DNA of 64,000 nucleotides from an uncultured Bradyrhizobium sp. GTDB lineage: Bacteria > Pseudomonadota > Alphaproteobacteria > Rhizobiales > Xanthobacteraceae. Below the pieces are notes generated by a model. It was not told where the DNA came from. It saw only the letters and a list, made by a program, of their open reading frames with translations, and made no database searches. Of the stretch, positions 16,275 to 25,610 are shown piece by piece. The position numbers and the translations under genes are program-made. The DNA is taken from positions 1 to 64,000 of the forward strand of contig NZ_CANSMR010000029.1 in the NCBI RefSeq assembly GCF_947648125.1, in the 5' to 3' direction. Within the stretch, counting starts at the first letter, position 1; each line of letters begins with the position of its first letter.

Positions 16275-19121
16275 ATGAACCCCGTCAAAGCACTCGAAAA
16301 TCACCGCCAGGCCGTCTGGCTGGACTTCCTTGCCCGCGGCTTCGTCGCCAATGGCGACCTGAAGCGGCTGATCGAGACCGACGGCGTCAAAGGCGTGACG
16401 TCCAACCCCTCGATCTTCGAGAAGGCGATCGGGAGCTCGGACGAGTATGACGGGGCGATCGGCCAGGCCCTCAAGAAGGGCGACCGCTCGGTCGCCGACC
16501 TGTTCGAGCACCTTGCCGTCGTGGATATCCAACATGCCGCCGACGTGCTGCGCCCGGTCTACGACCAGAGCCATGGCGGCGACGGCTTTGTCAGCCTCGA
16601 AGTGTCGCCCTATCTGGCGATGGACACCAAGGGCACGATCGTGGAGGCCGAGCGGCTCTGGAAGGACGTCCACCGCAAGAACCTGATGGTCAAGGTGCCG
16701 GCGACGCCGGAAGGCTTGCCGGCGATCGAATATCTGATCGGCGAAGGCATCAGCATCAACATCACGCTGCTGTTCTCGCAGAAGGTGTATCGCCAGGTCG
16801 CGGAGGCCTATCTCAAGGGCCTGGAGAAGTACGTCGCCAAGGGCGGCGACCCCTCTCACGTGGCAAGCGTCGCCAGCTTCTTCGTCAGCCGCATCGACTC
16901 TGCCGTCGACAAGCAGCTCGACGAGAAGATCGCACGCGCCAACGACCCGTCCGAGAAGGAGCGGCTCGCCGCCCTGAAGGGCGAGGTCGCGATCGCCAAT
17001 GCAAAGCTCGCCTACCAGGACTACAAGCGCCTGTTCTCAGGCCCACGCTGGGACAAGCTCACCGCCAAGGGCGCCAAGCCGCAGCGGCTGCTGTGGGCGT
17101 CCACCGGCACCAAGAACAAGGACTATAGCGACGTGCTCTATGTCGAGGAGCTGATCGGCCCCGACACCGTCAACACCGTGCCGCCGGCGACGCTCGACGC
17201 CTTCCGCGACCACGGCAAGGTCCGCGACAGCCTGGAGGAGAATGTCGAGGACGCCCGCCACGTGCTGGAGGAGCTGGAGAAGTCCGGCATCTCGCTCGAT
17301 GCGATCACCGAGGAGCTGGTCAAGGACGGCGTCAAGCTGTTCGCCGACGCGGCCGACAAGCTGTACGGCGCGGTCGCCCACAAGCGCGCGACCTCGCTCG
17401 GCGGCGGCATCGACCATCAGAAGCTGGCGCTCGGCGCAGGTATCGAGAAGGCGGTCGAGAAAAGCACCGAGGAATGGCGCGCGTCGGCCAAGATCCGAAG
17501 GCTCTGGCACAAGGACAAGTCGGTCTGGACCGGCGATGACGAGGACAAATGGCTGGGCTGGCTGACCAGCGCCGCCTCCGCCGACGTCACCGACTACGAG
17601 GATTTCGCCAAGCGCGTGAAGGGACAGAACTTCACCGACGCCGTCGTGCTCGGCATGGGCGGATCGAGCCTCGGGCCGGAGGTGCTCGCGCAGACCTTCC
17701 CGCACAAGTCCGGCTTCCCGCGGCTGCACGTGCTCGATTCCACCGATCCGGCGCAGGTCCGCGCGATGGAGGAGTATGTCGACATCGCCAAGACGCTGTT
17801 CATCGTCTCCTCCAAATCCGGCGGCACCACCGAGCCGAACGTGATGAAGGACTATTTCTTCGACCGGGTGGCCAAGGCGATCGGCAAGGACAAGGCCGGC
17901 CACCGTTTCATCGCGGTGACCGATCCCGGCTCGTCGCTGCAGAAGGTCGCGATCAAGCAGGGCTTTGCCCGCATCTTCTACGGCGATCCGGCGATCGGCG
18001 GCCGCTATTCCGTGCTGTCGCCGTTCGGCCTGGTGCCGGCCGCAGCCGCGGGCATCGACGTCCGCAGCCTGCTCGGCCATACGCTCGCCATGGTGCGCTC
18101 TTGCGGCGCCGACGTGCCGCCGCAGGAAAACCCGGGCGTCCAGCTCGGGCTGGCGATGGGCATCGCCGGGCTCGAAGGCCGCGACAAGGTGACGATCTTC
18201 GCCTCGCCCGAGGTCGCCGATTTCGGCGCCTGGGCCGAGCAGCTGATCGCGGAATCGACCGGCAAGGACGGCAAGGGCCTGATCCCGATCGAGGGCGAGA
18301 CGATCGGCGATGCCGCAGTCTACGGCAACGACCGGTTCTTCATCGACCTCCGCACCGAGGGCGAGCACGACGCAGCGCATGAAGCCAAGCTCGCCGCGCT
18401 CGAGGCTGCCGGCCATCCCATGGTTCGGATCGTGATGAAGTCGATCGACCATATCGGCCAGGAGTTCTTCCGCTTCGAGATCGCGACCGCGGTGGCGGGC
18501 TCGATCCTCGGCATCAACCCGTTCAACCAGCCCGACGTCGAGGCCGCCAAGATCAAGACGCGCGAGCTGACCGCGGCGTTCGAGAAGACCGGATCGCTGC
18601 CGGCCGAGCACCCGGTGGTGTCGGCCGACGGGGTCGAGCTTTACACCGACGCGCAGAACGCCGAGGAGCTGCGCAAGGCCGGCGCCAACGGCGATCTCAA
18701 TTCCTGGATCAAGGCGCACCTCTCGCGCTCCGGCCGCGGCGACTATGTCGCCCTGCTCGCCTATATCGAGCGCGACGGCGACACCATCGACGCCATGCAG
18801 GCGATGCGGCTGAAGGTGCGCGACGCAAAACACCTTGCGACCTGCGCCGAGTTCGGCCCGCGCTTCCTGCATTCGACCGGGCAGGCCTACAAGGGCGGGC
18901 CCGACAGCGGCGTGTTCCTGCAGGTCACGACCGACGATAGCCAGGACCTGGCGGTGCCCGGCCAGAAGGCGAGCTTTGGCGTGATCAAGGCGGCGCAGGC
19001 ACGCGGCGATTTCGACGTGCTCACCGAGCGCGGCCGGCGGGCGCTGCGGGTGCATCTCAAGGGCGATCTCACCTCCGGGCTTGCGGCACTTGATGCCGCG
19101 ATCTCGGCTGCGTTGAACTGA
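16275..19121 (+). CDS. tal-pgi: Bifunctional transaldolase/glucose-6-phosphate isomerase
   Basis: A 948-residue fusion. Residues 1 to about 370 are transaldolase: KGVTSNPSIFEKAI near 40 and MVKVPATPEG, with Lys140 as the expected Schiff-base lysine. From about 395 to 948 it is phosphoglucose isomerase, with VLGMGGSSLGPEV near 460 and VSSKSGGTTEPN near 513. It interconverts sedoheptulose-7-phosphate/glyceraldehyde-3-phosphate with erythrose-4-phosphate/fructose-6-phosphate, and fructose-6- with glucose-6-phosphate. The fusion places both exits of the pentose phosphate pathway on one chain and is known in Bradyrhizobium and relatives. It is the first gene of a six-gene operon; gnd begins 12 bp after its stop. 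A TTGACA at 16198-16203 could be a -35 element but no good -10 follows. Confidence 0.95.
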   Translation: MNPVKALENHRQAVWLDFLARGFVANGDLKRLIETDGVKGVTSNPSIFEKAIGSSDEYDGAIGQALKKGDRSVADLFEHLAVVDIQHAADVLRPVYDQSHGGDGFVSLEVSPYLAMDTKGTIVEAERLWKDVHRKNLMVKVPATPEGLPAIEYLIGEGISINITLLFSQKVYRQVAEAYLKGLEKYVAKGGDPSHVASVASFFVSRIDSAVDKQLDEKIARANDPSEKERLAALKGEVAIANAKLAYQDYKRLFSGPRWDKLTAKGAKPQRLLWASTGTKNKDYSDVLYVEELIGPDTVNTVPPATLDAFRDHGKVRDSLEENVEDARHVLEELEKSGISLDAITEELVKDGVKLFADAADKLYGAVAHKRATSLGGGIDHQKLALGAGIEKAVEKSTEEWRASAKIRRLWHKDKSVWTGDDEDKWLGWLTSAASADVTDYEDFAKRVKGQNFTDAVVLGMGGSSLGPEVLAQTFPHKSGFPRLHVLDSTDPAQVRAMEEYVDIAKTLFIVSSKSGGTTEPNVMKDYFFDRVAKAIGKDKAGHRFIAVTDPGSSLQKVAIKQGFARIFYGDPAIGGRYSVLSPFGLVPAAAAGIDVRSLLGHTLAMVRSCGADVPPQENPGVQLGLAMGIAGLEGRDKVTIFASPEVADFGAWAEQLIAESTGKDGKGLIPIEGETIGDAAVYGNDRFFIDLRTEGEHDAAHEAKLAALEAAGHPMVRIVMKSIDHIGQEFFRFEIATAVAGSILGINPFNQPDVEAAKIKTRELTAAFEKTGSLPAEHPVVSADGVELYTDAQNAEELRKAGANGDLNSWIKAHLSRSGRGDYVALLAYIERDGDTIDAMQAMRLKVRDAKHLATCAEFGPRFLHSTGQAYKGGPDSGVFLQVTTDDSQDLAVPGQKASFGVIKAAQARGDFDVLTERGRRALRVHLKGDLTSGLAALDAAISAALN

Positions 19122-19133
19122 CGGAGGCGAGGG

Positions 19134-20117
19134 ATGCAACTCGGCATGATCGGCCTCGGCCGGATGGGCGGCAACATCGTCCGCCGCCTGATGAGCAACG
19201 GCCATACCACCGTGGTCTACGACAAGGATCCGAAGGCGGTCGCGGCGCTGGTCGCCGACAATGCCACCGGCTCCTCGTCGCTGGAGGATTTCGTCCTCAA
19301 GCTGGAAGCGCCGCGCACCGCCTGGGTGATGCTGCCGGCCGGCAAGATCACTGAAGCCACCATCGAGGCGCTGTCGAAGCTGATGCAGCCCGGCGACGTC
19401 ATCATCGATGGCGGCAATACGTTCTGGCAGGACGACGTCCGCCGCGGCAAGGCGCTCCGGGAGCGCGGGCTGCATTACGTCGATGTCGGCACCAGCGGCG
19501 GCATCTGGGGCATCGAGCGCGGCTACTGCATGATGATCGGCGGCGACAAACCCGTGGTCGACCGGCTCGATCCGATCTTCAGGACGCTGGCACCCGGCAT
19601 CGGCGACATCCCGCGTACCGCCGGCCGTGACGGCCGCGATCCCCGCATCGAACAGGGCTACATCCACGCCGGTCCGATCGGCGCCGGGCATTTCGTCAAG
19701 ATGATCCACAACGGCATCGAATACGGCCTGATGCAGGCCTATGCCGAAGGCTTCGACATCCTGAAGAACGCCAATATCGAGGCGCTCCCGCCCGAGCATC
19801 GCTTCGATCTCGACATCGCCGACATCGCGGAAGTCTGGCGGCGCGGCAGCGTGATCCCGTCCTGGCTGCTCGACCTCACGGCCTCGGCGCTGGCGCAGAA
19901 CCACACGCTCGACAATTACTCCGGCTTTGTCGAGGATTCCGGCGAAGGCCGCTGGACCGTCAATGCCGCGGTCGACGAGGCGGTGCCGGCCGAGGTGCTG
20001 ACGGCCGCGCTCTACACCCGCTTCCGCTCGCGCAAGGATCACACCTTCGCGGAGAAGATCCTCTCGGCGATGCGCGCAGGGTTTGGCGGCCACAAGGAGC
20101 CGCCGAAGAAGGCTTAA
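19134..20117 (+). CDS. gnd: 6-phosphogluconate dehydrogenase, decarboxylating (short form)
   Basis: A 327-residue protein, the short GntZ/YqeC-type rather than the 470-residue E. coli type. The Rossmann motif [12 protein letters not shown] is at residues 4-15, [10 protein letters not shown] near 97, the [11 protein letters not shown] substrate-loop region near 121, and [19 protein letters not shown], with its catalytic Lys, near 187. It oxidises 6-phosphogluconate to ribulose-5-phosphate and CO2. Short-form enzymes often prefer NAD+, but the cofactor cannot be read here with certainty. GGAGGCGAGGG precedes the ATG. It lies between tal-pgi and zwf in the operon. Confidence 0.93.
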   Translation: MQLGMIGLGRMGGNIVRRLMSNGHTTVVYDKDPKAVAALVADNATGSSSLEDFVLKLEAPRTAWVMLPAGKITEATIEALSKLMQPGDVIIDGGNTFWQDDVRRGKALRERGLHYVDVGTSGGIWGIERGYCMMIGGDKPVVDRLDPIFRTLAPGIGDIPRTAGRDGRDPRIEQGYIHAGPIGAGHFVKMIHNGIEYGLMQAYAEGFDILKNANIEALPPEHRFDLDIADIAEVWRRGSVIPSWLLDLTASALAQNHTLDNYSGFVEDSGEGRWTVNAAVDEAVPAEVLTAALYTRFRSRKDHTFAEKILSAMRAGFGGHKEPPKKA

Positions 20118-20137
20118 AACGAACCGCGGAAGGTCAC

Positions 20138-21631
20138 GTGCAGAAGAAACCCGATCCTTGCTCCTTCATCATCTTCGGCGCCACCGGTGATCTGACACAC
20201 CGGCTCGTCGTCCCGGCGCTCTACAATCTCGCCGCCGGCAGTCTTTTGCCCGAGAAGTTCTGCGTCGTCGGCATTGTCCGCAAGGGCATGTCGAGCGCGC
20301 AGCTGACCGACAGCCTGATGCAGGGGCTGCTCAAGTTCGCCACCCGCCCCGTGGACGAGGCGGTCGCGAAGCGGCTGTTCGAATGCGTCACCGCGATCGA
20401 GGCCGATCCGCGCGATCCCGCTTCGTTCGATGCCATGAACGAACGGCTCGACAAGCTCGAGAAGGCGCGCGACACCGGCGGCAACCGGCTGTTCTATCTC
20501 GCGACCCCGCCGAGCGCCTTCCTGCCGATCAGCGAACAGCTCGGGCGCACCGGCATGCTGGAGGAGAACGGCGCCTGGCGGCGGCTGATCATCGAAAAGC
20601 CGTTCGGCACCGATCTGGCGTCGGCCCGGGCGCTGAACGCAGCGCTGCTGAAGTTGATGGATGAGCACCAGATCTACCGGATCGACCATTACCTCGGCAA
20701 GGAAACCGTCCAGAACATCCTGGTGCTGCGCTTTGCCAACGGCATGTTCGAGCCGATCTGGAATCGCAACCATATCGACCACATTCAGATCACCGTCGAC
20801 GAGAAGCTCGGCGTCGGCCACCGCGGCAGTTTCTATGACGCCACCGGCGCGCTGCGCGACATGGTGCCGAACCATCTGTTCCAGCTGCTATCGCTCGTGA
20901 CAATGGAGCCGCCGGCGCGCTTCGACGCCCATGCGGTGCGCTCCGAAAAGGCCGAGGTGTTGAGCGCGATCCAGATCCAGAGCGCGCAGGAGGCGCTGTC
21001 CAACTCGGTGCGCGGCCAGTATCGCGGCGGCCGGATCGGCGACACCGAGATCGAGGACTATCTCAAGACACCGGACGTCAAGTCCGATAGCTCGACCGAG
21101 ACCTATGCCGCGCTGAAGCTGACCATCGACAATTGGCGCTGGGCGGGCGTGCCGTTCTACCTGCGCACCGGCAAGGCCCTGACCACCAAGCGCACCGAGA
21201 TCGCGATCAAGTTCAAGCAGGCGCCGTTCGCGATGTTCCGCGACACGGCGGTCGACCGCCTGTCGCAGAATTACCTGGTCATCTCGACCGAGCCGACCGA
21301 GGGCATCGAGCTGCAGTTCAACACCAAGGTGCCGGGCCCAGCCATCAACATCGACGGCGTCGAGATGAAGTTCCGTTACAAGGACTACTTCAAGGCCGAG
21401 CCGTCGACCGGCTACGAGACGCTGATCTATGACTGCATGATCGGCGATAATCTGCTGTTCCAGCGCGCCGACAGCGTCGAGGCCGGATGGCAGGCGGTGC
21501 AGCCCTTCCTCGACGCCTGGAAGACTGCCGGCGGGCGTGGCCTGCAACCCTACAAGGCCGGCAGCGAAGGCCCGGAGGCTGCCAACGCGCTGCTGACGCG
21601 CGACGGCCGCAGCTGGCGGAAGCTGGGCTGA
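20138..21631 (+). CDS. zwf: Glucose-6-phosphate 1-dehydrogenase
   Basis: A 497-residue protein with a GTG start at 20138 preceded by GGAAGG. It has the coenzyme-binding GATGDLTHR motif near residue 14 and the substrate/active-site RIDHYLGKETVQN motif near 180, and normal length for the family. It oxidises glucose-6-phosphate to 6-phosphogluconolactone, the entry step to the oxidative pentose phosphate and Entner-Doudoroff routes. It is followed two bases later by pgl, whose product hydrolyses the lactone, so the two steps are co-translated. Confidence 0.96.
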   Translation: MQKKPDPCSFIIFGATGDLTHRLVVPALYNLAAGSLLPEKFCVVGIVRKGMSSAQLTDSLMQGLLKFATRPVDEAVAKRLFECVTAIEADPRDPASFDAMNERLDKLEKARDTGGNRLFYLATPPSAFLPISEQLGRTGMLEENGAWRRLIIEKPFGTDLASARALNAALLKLMDEHQIYRIDHYLGKETVQNILVLRFANGMFEPIWNRNHIDHIQITVDEKLGVGHRGSFYDATGALRDMVPNHLFQLLSLVTMEPPARFDAHAVRSEKAEVLSAIQIQSAQEALSNSVRGQYRGGRIGDTEIEDYLKTPDVKSDSSTETYAALKLTIDNWRWAGVPFYLRTGKALTTKRTEIAIKFKQAPFAMFRDTAVDRLSQNYLVISTEPTEGIELQFNTKVPGPAINIDGVEMKFRYKDYFKAEPSTGYETLIYDCMIGDNLLFQRADSVEAGWQAVQPFLDAWKTAGGRGLQPYKAGSEGPEAANALLTRDGRSWRKLG

Positions 21632-21633
21632 CC

Positions 21634-22386
21634 ATGACCGCGACCGGCGAGCGCAAGATCATCACGGTCGCCGATCAGGCCGCGCTGGCGAAGACGGCCG
21701 CCGAGCGGGTGATCGCCAGGATCGACCAGAACAGCGGCCGGATCGCGGTGTGCCTCACCGGCGGCTCCAGCCCCAAGGCGCTCTACCAGCTGGTGGCGAC
21801 GCCGGACTATCGCCAGAGGATTCCGTGGGACCGCATCGACTGGTTCATCGGCGACGAGCGCCTGGTGCCGCGCCAGGACCCGCTGCACAATATGAGCATG
21901 GCGCGCCAGGCCTTCCTCGACCGCTGCGCCCCGGCTGCGAATGTCCACCCGATCGCGACCGACACCGCCGATCTCAGGGATCCCGACATCAGCGCGGCGC
22001 TGTACGAGAACGAGCTGATGGCGTTCTACGGCGCCGAACAGCTCGATCCGAAGCGACCGCTTTTCGACCTGGTGCTGATGGGCATCGGGCCCGATGGGCA
22101 CACCGCCTCGCTGTTTCCGGGCTATCCCGCGGTCGAGGAGACGCAGCGCTGGGTGGTCGGGGTGCCCAAGGCCAATGTCGAGCCGTTCGTGCCGCGAGTC
22201 TCCTTGACCCTGCCTGCCCTCGCCTCCTGCCGCGAGATGCTGTTCGAGGTGGCAGGCGAAAACAAGCGCGCGATCTTGACGCGCCTGTTCGCAGGCGAGA
22301 ACCTGCCGGCAAACCGCGCGCGATCGCTGGGCGAAACCGTCTGGCTGATCGATCAGGCTGCGCTGCCGGAGGATTTTCCTGGATGA
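21634..22386 (+). CDS. pgl: 6-phosphogluconolactonase
   Basis: A 250-residue DevB-type lactonase starting at the ATG at 21634, two bases after the zwf stop. Family motifs are CLTGGSSPKALY near residue 43, DWFIGDERLVP near 71 and LMGIGPDGHTASLFP near 148. It hydrolyses 6-phosphogluconolactone to 6-phosphogluconate. Its TGA stop (22384-22386) overlaps an ATG at 22383 that looks like the ancestral start of gntK, now out of frame because of a 13-bp duplication. Confidence 0.95.
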   Translation: MTATGERKIITVADQAALAKTAAERVIARIDQNSGRIAVCLTGGSSPKALYQLVATPDYRQRIPWDRIDWFIGDERLVPRQDPLHNMSMARQAFLDRCAPAANVHPIATDTADLRDPDISAALYENELMAFYGAEQLDPKRPLFDLVLMGIGPDGHTASLFPGYPAVEETQRWVVGVPKANVEPFVPRVSLTLPALASCREMLFEVAGENKRAILTRLFAGENLPANRARSLGETVWLIDQAALPEDFPG

Positions 22387-22387
22387 T

Positions 22388-22413
22388 TTTCTTGGGTGAC
22401 TTTCTTGGGTGAC
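22388..22413. repeat. 13-bp perfect tandem duplication at the pgl/gntK junction
   Basis: TTTCTTGGGTGAC occurs twice in direct succession (22388-22400 and 22401-22413). Removing one copy makes the ATG at 22383, which overlaps the pgl stop as ATGA, read in frame through GDGQNPC into gluconokinase. With both copies that ATG gives only a nine-codon peptide ending at the TGA at 22410-22412. Confidence 0.85.
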
Positions 22414-22929
22414 GGGCAAAACCCCTGCGCATTGGTTGTGATGGGCGTCTCCGGCTCGGGCAAGAGCACCATCGCCGACCGCCTCGCGATCAGGATCGGC
22501 TGGCGCTTCGAGGACGGTGACAGTTTTCACCCGCCGAGCAATGTCGCCAAGATGCATTCCGGCCAGCCGCTCACCGACGAGGATCGCTGGCCCTGGCTGC
22601 GCGCGATCGCCGCCGAGATCGACCGCACCTGCGGCGTCCACGAACGCGCCGTCATCGCCTGCTCCGCCCTGAAGCGCACCTATCGCGACATCCTGGTGCA
22701 CGGCCGCGACGACATCCGCATCGTCTTCCTGGACGGCACCCAGGAGCTGATCGCCACGCGGCTCGCCGCGCGCAAGGACCATTTCATGCCGCCGGGCCTC
22801 CTCGCCAGCCAGTTCAGGACGCTGGAGCCCCCGACGCCGGACGAACGCCCGATCACGGTTGCGATCGACCGTTCGGTCGACACCATCATCGAAGACATCG
22901 TCAATCAACTGAAGTTGGACCGCCCATGA
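22396..22929 (+). CDS. gntK: Gluconokinase
   Basis: A 177-residue kinase of the GntK type that phosphorylates gluconate to 6-phosphogluconate with ATP. The P-loop is VVMGVSGSGKST near residue 15, with FEDGDSFHPPSNVAKM and the later IACSALKRTYRDIL and FLDGTQELIATRLAARK. The likely current start is the GTG at 22396 inside the first copy of a tandem 13-bp duplication, with no good ribosome-binding site; an ATG at 22441 would leave only MGVSGSGKS at the N-terminus. Translation therefore may depend on re-initiation after pgl. It is fourth gene after tal-pgi in the sugar-phosphate operon and overlaps the next gene by 4 bp. Confidence 0.9.
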   Translation: MTFLGDGQNPCALVVMGVSGSGKSTIADRLAIRIGWRFEDGDSFHPPSNVAKMHSGQPLTDEDRWPWLRAIAAEIDRTCGVHERAVIACSALKRTYRDILVHGRDDIRIVFLDGTQELIATRLAARKDHFMPPGLLASQFRTLEPPTPDERPITVAIDRSVDTIIEDIVNQLKLDRP

Positions 22930-23744
22930 ACTACACCGCCACCCGCATCGCTCTTGTCGTATCCGATGTCGACGGCACGCTGCTCACCAAGGACAAGACC
23001 TTGACCGACGGCGCCAGGACAGCGGTGCGCAGGCTGCATGAGGCCGGCATTGGCTTCACCATCGTCTCCAGCCGCCCGACCATCGGGATGAGCTTCCTGG
23101 TCGCACCGCTCGCGATCACGCAGCCGATCGGCGCCTTCAACGGCTCTTCGATCGTCGATCCGCAAATGAAGCCGCTTGAGCAGCATTTGATCCCCGCAGC
23201 GACAGCAAAAGGCTGCGTCGACCTGCTGCGCAACTATGGCGTCGACATCTGGCTGTTCACCAACGACCGCTGGCTGACGCGCAATCCCAACGGCGAGTAC
23301 ACCGCCCACGAGCAGCACACCATCAAGCACGATCCGACCATCGTCAGCGATTTCACACCCTATCTCGACCAAGCCTGCAAGATCGTCGGCGCGAGCTCGG
23401 ATGCGTCCCTGCTGCAACGCTGCGAGGCGGAGATGCAGCAGATGGTCGGCAATGACGCGACCGCGGTCCGCTCGCAGACCTACTATCTCGACGTCACCCC
23501 GCCCGGCCACGACAAGGGCACCTTCGTCGAGGGTATCGCGAAACGTCTTGGCGTGTCGCTCGAGAATGTCGCAACGATCGGCGACATGCAGAACGATCTG
23601 CCGATGTTCGCGCGAAGCGGCATCTCGTTCGCGATGGGCAATGCCAGTGATGACGTGAAGGCGCGCGCCACGCATGTCACCGAAACCAACGAGCACGACG
23701 GTTTCGCTCGCGCGATGGACACGGTGTTGACGATGGGCCGTTAG
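22926..23744 (+). CDS. Cof-type HAD-family phosphatase
   Basis: A 272-residue hydrolase with all four HAD motifs: VVSDVDGTLL (nucleophile Asp in DVDGT, near residue 14), TIVSSRP, the motif III Lys in GHDKGTF, and IGDMQNDLPMF. The large C2b cap between about 85 and 185 places it in the Cof/YidA subfamily, which dephosphorylates sugar phosphates. Its ATG overlaps the gntK stop (ATGA), making it the last gene of the tal-pgi to gntK operon. A hexose- or gluconate-phosphate substrate would fit that context but is inferred. Confidence 0.85.
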   Translation: MNYTATRIALVVSDVDGTLLTKDKTLTDGARTAVRRLHEAGIGFTIVSSRPTIGMSFLVAPLAITQPIGAFNGSSIVDPQMKPLEQHLIPAATAKGCVDLLRNYGVDIWLFTNDRWLTRNPNGEYTAHEQHTIKHDPTIVSDFTPYLDQACKIVGASSDASLLQRCEAEMQQMVGNDATAVRSQTYYLDVTPPGHDKGTFVEGIAKRLGVSLENVATIGDMQNDLPMFARSGISFAMGNASDDVKARATHVTETNEHDGFARAMDTVLTMGR

Positions 23745-23760
23745 GGCGGCGTTCTAGAAA

Positions 23761-23788
23761 GATCGTGCGCAAAGCAAACGCTACGATC
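23761..23788. terminator. Weak hairpin between two convergent genes
   Basis: GATCGT and ACGATC form a 6-bp stem with a 16-nt loop between the HAD gene (+) and the GH15 gene (-), overlapping the very end of the latter. It is a weak candidate bidirectional terminator. Confidence 0.25.
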
Positions 23789-25595
23789 AAGTCGACCGCT
23801 GCACCGCGGGCTTCTCGGCGTCGGCCCTGGCGGCGCTGAGATTGTGCGCCGTGTTGATCAGCGCGATATGGGTCAGCGCCTGCGGAAAGTTGCCGGTCTG
23901 CCGGCCGGCACCGGAGTCGAACTCCTCCGCCAGAAGCCCGAGATCGTTGGCGACCGCCACCACGCGGTCGAACATGGTTTGCGCCTTGTCGACATCTCCC
24001 GCCAGCACATGGGCGTCGGCGAGCCACAGGCTGCAGGCCAGGAACGCACCCTCGATCGGCTGGATTTCGTCGGACACCTCGCGCGGATCGTGCCGCAGCA
24101 CGAACCCGTCGCGCATCATGTGCCGGTCGACCGCGGCGATCGTGCCGCGGATGCGCGGATCGGACGGCGGCAGGAAGCCGACCGACGGCAGCAGCAGCAG
24201 GCTGGCGTCGAGCAGCTTTGAACCATAGCTCTCGACGAAGCTGTCGAGATCGGGATCGAAGCCCCGCTGGCAGACGTCGCGATGGATGGCCTCGCGCAGC
24301 ACCCGCCATTTGACCAGCGGTCCCTTGAAGCCGAACCGCTCCGCGCTCTTGATGGCGCGGTCGAAGGCGACCCAGCACATCACCTTGGAAAACACGTAGT
24401 GTCTCGGCGTGTCGCGGCGCTCCCAGATGCCGTGATCCGGCTGGTCCCAGACGTCGGCGAGATGACTAACGACGGTGCATTCGAGCGACCAGTTCTCCTC
24501 ATCGAGCTTCAGCTTCGCCATACGGGACTGGTGGAAGGCGTCGATCAGCTCGCCATAGACGTCGAGCTGCAGCTGCGCATGTGCGGCATTGCCGACGCGG
24601 ACCGGTTGCGCCCCTTCATACCCGGGCAGCCATCCGGCTTCCCATTCCAAGAGGCGCCGCTGCCCGAGGATGCCGTACATAATCTGCATGTTGGCGGGAG
24701 CGCCGGCTGCGGCCCGCAGCAGCCAGTTGTGCCAGGCGGCCGCCTCCTCGGTGTAGCCCGAATTCATCAGCGCCAGCAGCGTGAAGGTGGCGTCGCGCAG
24801 CCAGCAGAACCGGTAGTCCCAGTTGCGCGCGCCGCCGAGCTTTTCCGGCAATGACGTGGTCGGTGCCGCGACGATGCCGCCGGTCGGCCTGAAGGTCAGC
24901 GCCTTCAGCGTGATCAGCGAACGCATCACGAGATCGCGCTGATAGCTGTCGTCATAGGTCGAGCGGCTGCACCATTCCTTCCAGTAGTCCTCGGTATCCT
25001 TCAGCGCGGCCTCGGGATCGATCGGCTCCGGCACCGGCTGATACGACGCGCCGTAGGTCAGGACGAACGGCACGGTCTCACCCTCGCCGATCTCGAAATC
25101 GGCGATCGTGGTCAGGTCCTTGCCTGATGTCTTAACTGGGGTGCGCAGCACGGTCATGTCCCGCCCGCTGATCGCCAGCAGCCCCTCGCCGTCCGGGTTC
25201 TTTTTCACCCAGGGGACATCGACCCCGAAGCCGAACCGGATCACCAGCTCCATGTGCATCTTGACGCGGCCGCTGATGCCACGAACCAGGCGGACCACGT
25301 CGGAGGCATTGCCGCGCGGCGGCATGAAGTCGATCAGCGCGACTACGCCGCCTTCGGTCTCGAACCGCGTCTCGAGGATGAGCGTATCGTCCCAGTAGCG
25401 GCGGGAGGCCTGCCTGATCTCCTGGGCGGGGGCCAGCAGCCAGCGGCCATTCCGCGATGTGCCAAGCAGCGCCGCGAAGCAGGCGTCGGAATCGAACGCC
25501 GGCCAGCACAGCCAGTCGATCGAGCCGTCACGGCCGACCAGCGCTGCGGTCTCGCAATCGCCGATCAGTCCATAGTCTTCGATGCGAGAGGCCAC
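23787..25595 (-). CDS. Glycoside hydrolase family 15 protein (glucoamylase or trehalase type)
   Basis: A 602-residue protein starting at a GTG at 25595, with CGGAG eight bases upstream, 15 bp after the malQ stop. The N-terminal beta-sandwich (IEDYGLIGDCETAALVGRDG) is followed by the (alpha/alpha)6 catalytic domain: GGARNWDYRFCWLRDA near 263, PDHGIWE with the likely acid Glu392, and LLAEEFDSGAGRQTGNFPQ with the second carboxylate near 557. There is no signal peptide, so it acts in the cytosol. Known members hydrolyse maltodextrins, and mycobacterial homologues are phosphate-dependent trehalases. Beside a trehalose/glucan cluster either fits; sequence alone does not decide. Confidence 0.85.
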   Translation of the reverse strand: MASRIEDYGLIGDCETAALVGRDGSIDWLCWPAFDSDACFAALLGTSRNGRWLLAPAQEIRQASRRYWDDTLILETRFETEGGVVALIDFMPPRGNASDVVRLVRGISGRVKMHMELVIRFGFGVDVPWVKKNPDGEGLLAISGRDMTVLRTPVKTSGKDLTTIADFEIGEGETVPFVLTYGASYQPVPEPIDPEAALKDTEDYWKEWCSRSTYDDSYQRDLVMRSLITLKALTFRPTGGIVAAPTTSLPEKLGGARNWDYRFCWLRDATFTLLALMNSGYTEEAAAWHNWLLRAAAGAPANMQIMYGILGQRRLLEWEAGWLPGYEGAQPVRVGNAAHAQLQLDVYGELIDAFHQSRMAKLKLDEENWSLECTVVSHLADVWDQPDHGIWERRDTPRHYVFSKVMCWVAFDRAIKSAERFGFKGPLVKWRVLREAIHRDVCQRGFDPDLDSFVESYGSKLLDASLLLLPSVGFLPPSDPRIRGTIAAVDRHMMRDGFVLRHDPREVSDEIQPIEGAFLACSLWLADAHVLAGDVDKAQTMFDRVVAVANDLGLLAEEFDSGAGRQTGNFPQALTHIALINTAHNLSAARADAEKPAVQRST

Positions 25596-25610
25596 GCGCC
25601 ATGCTCCGCG

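Noticed and set aside
17037-20093. A 1018-codon open frame on the minus strand across tal-pgi and gnd.
   Set aside because: It is antisense to two certain enzymes; its product is Arg/Asp/Val-rich with no domain, the usual mirror frame of high-GC codon bias.
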